This document shows positions 57,611 through 64,000 of a stretch of 64,000 nucleotides of DNA, piece by piece. The stretch comes from Liquidambar formosana. Taxonomy: Eukaryota; Streptophyta; Magnoliopsida; Saxifragales; Altingiaceae. Both the position numbers and the translations under genes were made by a program. Numbering within the stretch: position 1 is the first letter of the stretch; each line of letters begins with the position of its first letter. The stretch covers positions 30,710,371 through 30,774,370 of the forward strand of contig CM077823.1 of assembly GCA_039720395.1 (NCBI GenBank). The letters are read 5' to 3'. The notes beneath the pieces are model-generated. The model was not told the DNA's origin. It saw only the letters and a program-made list of their open reading frames with translations, and searched no databases.

Positions 57611-59376
57611 TGTGAGTGCCGCGCCCCGCGAACACGCATGACTCTAGAATACGCACTAGCCTCAAAGAACTAGCACGGAGAGGAGTCGTCACCCAAGAAA
57701 ACCCGAGAATCAAATTGACCCCTTACAAGAGTCTAACTCGTCATTACTAGAGTAGGCTCGGAGTTAGGGTACGCCATTGGGAAGGCATTAGGCACCCAAT
57801 GGCACCCGATCCGTAAATCAGCTCCTACTTTATTTCTATTAATCATATTTAATTATCTGACTTAATTAAGAATACCCCTATTCATGCAAATGATAAAATA
57901 CACATGTGTTATGGAAGTTATATACAACAAATACCAAATTAAATAAAGTAAACCCAAAAGAAATAATAAAGAAACATTAAAAAAAACTATAAAGGAATAA
58001 AATAAAGAAAAAGAATAAATAATAAATAAGTATAACTATCTTGCAAAAAAGAAAAGATTAAATAATAAACAAACAAATATAACTATTTTGCAAAAAAAGT
58101 ACAAAGAGATAGAATAAAATATTGATAATAAAGTAAGAATGAAGCTAAGAAAGTAAAAAAGAGAAAGTCAGGAACCATGCGTACGCACGCCAAACCGTGC
58201 GTACGCATGGGACCCTATGCGTGCGCCTTGTAAATTACAATTATGCACCACTTTTAATTCCTGCAACACCAAATGTTAGATATGTGTACGCATTATAAAA
58301 CAAGCGCACACATAGATTAACGTGCGTACGCATCAAAAGACAAAACGTACGCGCATAGTGATACGCGTACGCACATCTGATTTACTACTCTGCAAAACAA
58401 GTGGTTAAACCTATTTTCACACGTACGCATAATCAATATGGACATGCGTATTCATATACACACGTACGTGCATTTATAAGCGTACGCATGGCAAACAAAT
58501 CGTGTGCACAACTTCATGTGCGCGCGTGCCATGATCTAAAATCAAATTACAATTTTCTCTAAAATTGAACCAATCCTAAACCCATGACCATAGTACTAAG
58601 CATGCATATTTGATCATAAATCATCATCAAAATTATTCCTAAAACATATGTAAATAATCAGCAGATCATTTCAATATGCAAATAAATTAAATAGGCCAAG
58701 TGGGGAATATTTTACCAACTGCAGAATATAGTTTGATCGTCCCTTCAGGTCCACTGCCACTCCTTCTTGGTTCTTTCTCTTTCTCTCTCTCTCTCAGTTT
58801 TCTCTTCTTCTCTCGTTTCCCTAGCCTTCAAAAACTCTAAAGTCAGATCCCCACTCTAAACCCTATACTTAGCGATATATAAGAAAGGATTAGGTTAACC
58901 TTTGGAACCCTAGGAGCCTCTCTCGCCACTCAGCGCCACTCCTCTCGTTCCTAAAAGGTAGGCTGCGATCCCTCTTCCCACGATTTGAGGAGATCAGCTC
59001 GAAAAATAAGGAAAATAAAGATTTTCACGGGTACGCTCGATCAAACGGCGCATACCCATGGTTGCATAATGCGTACGCATCATTCCGAACTAATCCGCAC
59101 AAGTTACGCATACGCATAGTGGGCCATGCGTACGCACAACCACACCATGCGTACGCATAGTGGTGTCATGCGTATGCATATCCCATTCATGCGTATGCAC
59201 CATACCACAACTCTAACTTTCTTTTAGGGGCTATGATCGTGTGTGCGCGTGTATCTTAATCAATTTTACATACTAGTTAATTCACTCACTCAAATAAATT
59301 TAAGATTGGCAGCAAACTTTACGGATCTCATCATTAGGAACTCACAAAAATATGAGGACAAAATGAGGTATCTACA
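57611..59376 (+). mobile_element. Solo LTR with clustered TGCGTACGCA palindromes
   Basis: Starts TGTGAGTGCCGCGCCCC and ends GAGGTATCTACA (TG..CA), flanked by a perfect 5-bp target duplication ACTAT (57606-57610 and 59377-59381). There is no internal domain or second LTR, so it is a solo LTR of 1766 bp left by LTR-LTR recombination. GCGTACGCA occurs exactly eight times, with many near variants, in two clusters (58170-58520 and 59030-59210). Between them lie a CT-rich stretch and a TATA-like GATATATAAG near 58875. The GGCATTAGGCACCCAATGGC segment near the left end resembles plant gypsy-type LTRs; the superfamily is not certain. Confidence 0.9.
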
Positions 59377-59713
59377 ACTATGTTTATGTCTTATTTTAGA
59401 ACAAATTTGAACTTATTAACAAGAAAAATAAATTTACCCTAAAACCAAAACTAGTCAAACTTATCATAAGCTAACCAGATTTTACCAAACACTCTTTTTA
59501 TATATATACACATATAAAAGCAACAGTCTGAAAATTGTGGGCCACTTAATAAGTGGGTCAAAAGTCCACCCAATACAGTGGGGTAATACAGTACTCGGTG
59601 GGCGGAGCTTGGCTGACTAGGCTTCATTTTCTGAACTGGTCACATGGGACATATTTTTTAGTGGACTATTAAATTTCAAAACTGGAGTTGACCCAATCTC
59701 AACTATTATTGAG

Positions 59714-60457
59714 GGGGATTTCTATTGGCAACCGAAGTTGCTCGGCATCCTAATTTCATGTGGTTTTCTAATGTTTATGAAAAATATAGAAGATTTTTAT
59801 GAAAATTGGTTTTGCAGATCTTTAAAAAAAATATCATTTTGAACAACTTTGTACAAAAAAGTTTTTCTAAAATTTGTCATTTAAGTAAATTTTTTTTTTT
59901 TTTTTGTCATTTACAATCTTTTTTTAAGTAAAAATCCAAAAATTCAACTTAAATGATAATTTTTTAACAAAACTTTCTTGTACAAATGTACTTAAAATTA
60001 TGTTTTTTTAATGGATTATGCAGTTAGTTTTCGGTAAACCTTTTAGATTTTTTATAAAACCTTGAAAACCATAAGGGTTGGGAGGTAAAAACACAAGTAT
60101 TGGGATGGGACAATACCTGGTTCCTCATAGTGGAGGAGCAACTCCTCCTCCCTCTCGCTCATATTATGCCACATGTCATAATTAATATTTAGAAAATATG
60201 AATATAGGGATATGAACACGTGGATACATGAATACAAATACATAGACATATTAATTCATATTCATTTGGTAACATAAATATATATACATAAATACGTAGA
60301 TGCATGTTTATAATAACATAACATGGAAATATATGTATATAATCAATTCTCATTTATTTGTTAGACACATGGCATAACATGAGCGGGAGAGAGGAGGAGT
60401 TGCTCCTCTACTGTGAGAAGCTAAGTATTGTTTATTGGGATGCTAACAAAGGCCCTC
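59714..60457. mobile_element. Foldback MITE (family 1) interrupted by a family 2 MITE
   Basis: Ends GGGGATTTCTATTGGCAACC and the inverse of GAGGGCCTTTGTTAGCATCC are flanked by ATTATTGAG and ATTACTAAG (7 of 9). The arms carry ATCATTTTGAACAACTTTGT. The element at 60108-60433 is inserted near its right end. Confidence 0.8.
60108..60433. mobile_element. MITE (family 2), nested
   Basis: The inverted repeats carry GTGGAGGAGCAACTCCTCC and its inverse. It is flanked by a perfect ATTGGGATG (60099-60107 and 60434-60442), a 9-bp duplication. Homologous to 8531-8842 but without the long AT run. Confidence 0.92.
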
Positions 60458-60864
60458 ATTACTAAGTCATGTTGTAATTTAATGAGTTTTTTTTATTTAC
60501 TAGCGATGGCACCCTCACATTGCATGTGGACTCATTACAAGTACTTTCATTTTTTTATATTAATTATAAATTAGATATGCGAGTTGATAAAATATAGTAA
60601 TTAATTAAAGCTTTAAAAAAAAAATGATTGAGAAATCGTGGTTAGGAGTCTTTTTTATGAAGTATTTCTTTGGTTGGGAAATGGATTTTCAACACAAATA
60701 GGCCAATCTTTCCTCCATGGCTTGGAGTCACGGAGTCATCATGGCTTTTGGTAGTTGAGATTGTGTAAAATTCAAAAAATGGACACCATAAGTACGTCCT
60801 TATCAATTTTTTTCCTTACAAGCAAATAGCGTTTTAAATGTTTAAATTAAAGGTTGGTAGGTAA

Positions 60865-61077
60865 TAACCAAGGGAGTTAGTTCAGTTGGTGAAAGAAAAG
60901 CCCTTCTATTTTATTAATCTGAGTTTGATTCTTCTGGGACGCACTCCAGGAATTAATTTTTGAATGCACCTGGTTGATGTGGGGGAGTGTGCCCTTAAGA
61001 TCGTCCGGGGAGAGATTTAGTCAAGATGCGCGCAATCTGACCCAGACATCCTGATCGTCAAACAAAAATAAAAAAAA
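60865..61077 (+). mobile_element. Full-length tRNA-derived SINE
   Basis: TAGTTCAGTTGG (60878-60889, A box) and GAGTTTGATTC (60921-60931, B box) form the pol III head. A 140-bp unique body and a short A tail (61062-61077) follow. The flanks AGGTTGGTAGGTAA (60851-60864) and AGGTGGGTAGGTAA (61078-61091) are a 14-bp target duplication with one mismatch. A truncated relative is at 14912-15053 on the minus strand. Confidence 0.93.
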
Positions 61078-61093
61078 AGGTGGGTAGGTAAAT

Positions 61094-61190
61094 GATATGA
61101 TAACCCAGTAACATTCTTCTCATTTGTTGAGTGATCTTGGGTTCAAACTTATAGAGAAGTATCGATACCCATTTATTGATACTAGATGTT
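61094..61190. repeat. Dispersed repeat shared with 49285-49380
   Basis: TTGAGTGATCTTGGGTTCAAA and TTTATTGATACTAG order is shared with 49285-49380. GGGTTCAAACT resembles a B box, so it may be a SINE fragment. The ends are unknown. Confidence 0.5.
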
Positions 61191-61831
61191 AGGGATATGG
61201 GTAAATTCTATTAAATGTTCCAAAAAAAAAAAAAAAGGGTAAAATCGTATTTATACTCTAAAGTGAGGATAAAATAATGGATTTAGTTTATTACATTCTT
61301 ATACCATGTAGTCTAATACATTTTTTATTTTTATTAATTTTTTGTCAAAGTGAAATGCAAATACACCATAATACCCCCTTTTTTCCCTTCACATTATCAA
61401 GGTGTGCATGCTACCGCTCCTCGCCGTCATTCCTTGAAAGAGGTAGCTACGTATACAGGATCGATGGTGATGTGGTGGTAGTCTAAAATAAAATCGTAAG
61501 AGGATATGTAATATCTTTAATTCAATTCGTATTATGTGAAGCAATATGACATTTGACTTGTTCTTGGGTCAAAATTTTCAGCTTGTTGGTTTAGTTGTCT
61601 AATAATTAAAATGGGGCGATACTTTTACTTTTTAAATGGCGATATCATGACTTGACCTTGACTAAAAATTTAGGATGAAAGTTTGGAAGCCAGCAACAGA
61701 AAATAGGGTGGATGACTAAATGGTGGATTTTTACATATGATTGATGGGTTAAGAAAAATACAAGGAAACCCACTCAATTTTCATGGTCCTCCAAATAAGA
61801 TTCAACCCTTTGTAATGTATTTTATATAATA
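61191..61831. other. Intergenic, no gene recognised
   Basis: The short frame at 61277-61486 has no recognisable domain. Nothing else could be supported. Confidence 0.5.
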
Positions 61832-62026
61832 TACATTAAAGCCATAAATCCATCTTCTTGAAGTCATCACTATAGTATATACCAAAAAAAAAGTCATCAT
61901 CAATATAGTTGATGTTATAAAATCAATTTTTAAAAATTCATAAGATGTCGTCATTTGAATTTTCACTCTCATTTGTGATGATGACATCTTTCAAGATAAT
62001 TGATTTGTGGTTTCAGTATGACCTAA
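61832..62026. mobile_element. MITE (family 4)
   Basis: Shares TAGTTGATGTTATAAAATCA and TTTGTGATGATGAC with 4069-4263 and 63790-64000. The ends CATTAAAGCCATAAATCC and the inverse of CATACTGAAACCACAAATC are imperfect inverted repeats. Confidence 0.55.
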
Positions 62027-62668
62027 AAATTAAAACACTATAATTGTTTAATTTCCATTTAAATGATCGGAATTCGGAAGGGTTCTACTTATAATACTTT
62101 ATTATTTAGTATTACAAATTTTTCTTCGAGGTATACGATTAACGGTTTCTAAATTTTGAGACTTTTGTATCAAGAAGTTGAAGGTGTTAAGTTTATCTTC
62201 TCATTCATTTCTAAGTGTTAACTGATGTAGAGTGGCAATAATTTGATTTATGTTCTAGGGGATTCCTCGAATTAATTAAAGGTTCGTCCGTACTTCGTAG
62301 ACCCTATTAACGAAATAAAATAAAATAAAATCAAAATCAAAATCAAAACCCCCCGCCCTCAAAATAAGAAAAAAAAACCCCTTACGTGCCGGATGATCCG
62401 CTCCAGTGCTTGAGACAACAAGAGGGTCAAACCCAAAGCTCAGTCATCTTCATCTTCCAATTTATTTACAATAAATATTTTTTTCTTTCCATTTTGGCGT
62501 GCTCTATATATATGTCACGTTATCCTTGTATGAAGAATTTCAAATTGGCGTTTACATTTGAAAAAAAAAAAAAGTCCACGCGCTACCTCACTCTTTTCCT
62601 CTTTGCCGTCGCGTTCAAACCCCACCATGATGGCTACTTCCAAGAAACAGAACGCCGGCCTCTCTCCC

Positions 62669-62677
62669 TTATATACC
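62669..62677 (+). promoter_or_regulatory. TATA-like box of the 145-aa protein gene
   Basis: TTATATACC lies about 150 bases before the ATG and is followed by (CT)n and a C/T-rich leader. An alternative TATATATAT at 62504-62512 is farther upstream. Confidence 0.5.
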
Positions 62678-62821
62678 CCATCTCTCTCTCTCTCTCTCTT
62701 CACCTTCATTATTCAGTTCTAAGCTTCTTTCTCCTCTTTCACAACTTTTCCCATTTCCTCATTTCCAATCTTTTCCTTCACCATCACAGCCAAAAGGGCA
62801 AAAAAGAAAGGAGCTACAACA

Positions 62822-63259
62822 ATGAGAAGTACAAGGAGCAAAGCACACAAGCAAAGCAAGATCATGCAAATCCTAGGAGCACCCTTTAGAATTCTAGCAA
62901 AGGCAAGAGATTTCTACGTGAAGAGCATGGCCGATTGCGCCGACAGAGTAGGCTATGGTGGCGTGGCGGGCGGTCCGGTGGCACCAATCTCACGCTTGCC
63001 TAAGAGCTTCAGTGTGGCTTCATCGAATGCGAGCGACAACGAGGAGTATAGGGTGCTTATTCGATCGGTATCAAAGAGCAATACGGGGAGCAATGAAGTG
63101 GCGGCAATGGGGCCTAATGGGATGGGGATTAGGAGTTATAGTGTTGGGATAGGGAGGATTGGGAGAATTGACGAGGAGGAGCCTTGCGAGTTTGTGGAAG
63201 AGGTGTATCCAAGAAGTAGAAGCCATGCTGTTACAAAGAGAACTGTTGTGTATTATTAG
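62822..63259 (+). CDS. Plant protein of unknown function, 145 aa
   Basis: Single-exon frame from the ATG at 62822. The N-terminus (1-15) is basic; residues 14-40 form a probable amphipathic helix (IMQILGAPFRILAKARDFYV, then SMADCADRV). A Ser-rich middle contains LPKSFSVASSNASDNEEYR. The C-terminus ends RSRSHAVTKRTVVYY. I think the helix plus the PKSFSV patch recur in uncharacterised plant proteins, but I cannot name a family. There is no signal peptide or membrane span. A TATA-like box, a pyrimidine-rich leader, higher GC than its surroundings and T-rich 3' sequence support a real gene. The Ser-rich patch could be phosphorylated; this is inference. A frame that overlaps its start (62386-62889) is leader sequence translated by chance. 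Confidence 0.8.
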   Translation: MRSTRSKAHKQSKIMQILGAPFRILAKARDFYVKSMADCADRVGYGGVAGGPVAPISRLPKSFSVASSNASDNEEYRVLIRSVSKSNTGSNEVAAMGPNGMGIRSYSVGIGRIGRIDEEEPCEFVEEVYPRSRSHAVTKRTVVYY

Positions 63260-63789
63260 AGGCTACTGCAATACTACATAGAGAGGATTTGGCATATATT
63301 TCATTTTTTGTTTCTTTAATTTTTTTTTTTTGACCAACAATTTTTTTTTTTTTTTTTTGGTTTTTCTGAAATTGGTATTGCAAGTGTAATTATATACAAT
63401 GAATGGAAGGATTTCATATTCATCGAATTTTTAGCCTTATTTTGGTTAGAAATTGAGAAAATGTTCATTCTGTTTGTGGATGAAATTGGGTCAATGCTTC
63501 CTACAAAATTTTGGTTTACAATTAATTATCAGGAGTCTTCTTGTTTATGCATGCCTTTTGAAGTACTATAAATTCATTTATATGGAATGTTGTAAATTCG
63601 CAAAAAATAGTCTTTGGATTATCACAATTGTCTTGACCTAATAGTGAGTTTTAGCCATAATAGAGTGGATTGGATGACTTGGTTTTAATCATACCAATTG
63701 ATCCCAAAATTAAAATAAAAATCTGAAAAAAGAAGAGAAAAACAAGCTAGGTTCAAACAAATCAATTAAGTTCTATTTGGTTGTCCAAT
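63260..63789. other. 3' UTR and intergenic
   Basis: Poly-T tracts at 63322-63332 and 63343-63358 follow the stop codon. No other gene is visible. Confidence 0.5.
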
Positions 63790-64000
63790 TTAAGATTATA
63801 AACAATTTAAGATATTTTACATAATATTAAAAAATCTATCACATTAAATTAGAATATTTAAAAATTTTGGAGTCATTACTATAGTTAATGTTATAAGATC
63901 AACTCTTAAGCCACTATTTTGAATTTCCACTTTATTTGTGATGATGCCACAATTTTCTTAAATTTGTCAATTCAAGGTGATGCCACTATTTTGAATGCCT
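63790..64000. mobile_element. MITE (family 4), cut by the window end
   Basis: Contains TAGTTAATGTTATAAGATCA, TTTGAATTTCCACT and TTTGTGATGATGCC, related to 4069-4263 and 61832-62026. The right end lies at or beyond the window edge. Confidence 0.5.

Larger units (their letters stand above)
57096..59497. mobile_element. Family 6 MITE split by two younger insertions
   Basis: The left end GGCCTATTTGGAAAC and the right end TTTACCAAACACTC are separated by 2.4 kb. The difference is explained by a family 1 MITE (57119-57521) and a solo LTR (57611-59376). Remaining pieces match 39229-39494 and 40914-41150 in inverted order (AATAAATCAACTCACAATTT). Confidence 0.6.

Noticed and set aside
58170..59210. 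CRISPR-like array of short repeats
   Set aside because: The repeats are 9-12-bp palindromes with irregular spacing inside an LTR of a plant genome; there are no uniform repeats or spacers and no cas genes.
62386..62889. 167-codon frame overlapping the start of the 145-aa gene
   Set aside because: It translates promoter, TATA and CT-rich leader sequence in another frame.

Overview
This window is nuclear DNA from a flowering plant, most likely a eudicot. It is AT-rich, has long intergenic stretches full of small foldback transposons (MITEs), SINEs and LTR elements, and its genes carry GT..AG introns. The plant gene content is specific: a phytosulfokine precursor with the YIYTQ pentapeptide and a chloroplast-type RsmE rRNA methyltransferase with a transit-peptide-like N-terminus. 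The species cannot be fixed from the sequence.

Layout. 1-12.5 kb is a three-copy tandem segmental duplication (copies at about 36-4065, 4318-7425 and 7654-12265). Different MITEs are inserted in different copies, several with exact 9-bp target duplications. I found no convincing protein gene there. 12.5-19.7 kb is intergenic, with SINEs and an 8-bp-TSD (hAT-type) MITE. 19.8-20.2 kb is the phytosulfokine gene. 20.3-29.4 kb is intergenic, with SINEs, a local tandem duplication, a large element holding repeated AGTTACATGTAACT-like motifs, and a second hAT-type MITE. 29.6-30.2 kb is a single-exon EVE-domain (THYN1-like) gene with two E2F-type sites and a TATA box. 31.26-36.28 kb is an eight-exon RsmE gene encoding 286 aa; its first intron seems to use a GC donor beside a CT/TA microsatellite. 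36.3-43.4 kb is UTR/intergenic DNA with MITEs and an LTR-element remnant. 43.51-48.88 kb is a Ty1/copia element with near-identical LTRs and a 5-bp TSD; its pol gene is broken and an unrelated antisense ORF sits where gag/protease/integrase should be. 51.6 kb is a 65-aa basic protein gene. 56-60.5 kb is a nested stack of MITEs plus a 1.77-kb solo LTR rich in the palindrome TGCGTACGCA. 60.9 kb is a full-length SINE with a 14-bp TSD. 62.8-63.26 kb is a 145-aa gene of unknown function.

The five supported genes are unrelated in function (peptide hormone, nucleic-acid-modification reader, plastid rRNA methylation, two unknowns) and form no pathway. The most informative content is the transposon stratigraphy: at least three long-TIR MITE families leave 9-bp target duplications (Mutator-like), they nest in each other, and they differ between the copies of the tandem duplication, so events can be ordered in time.
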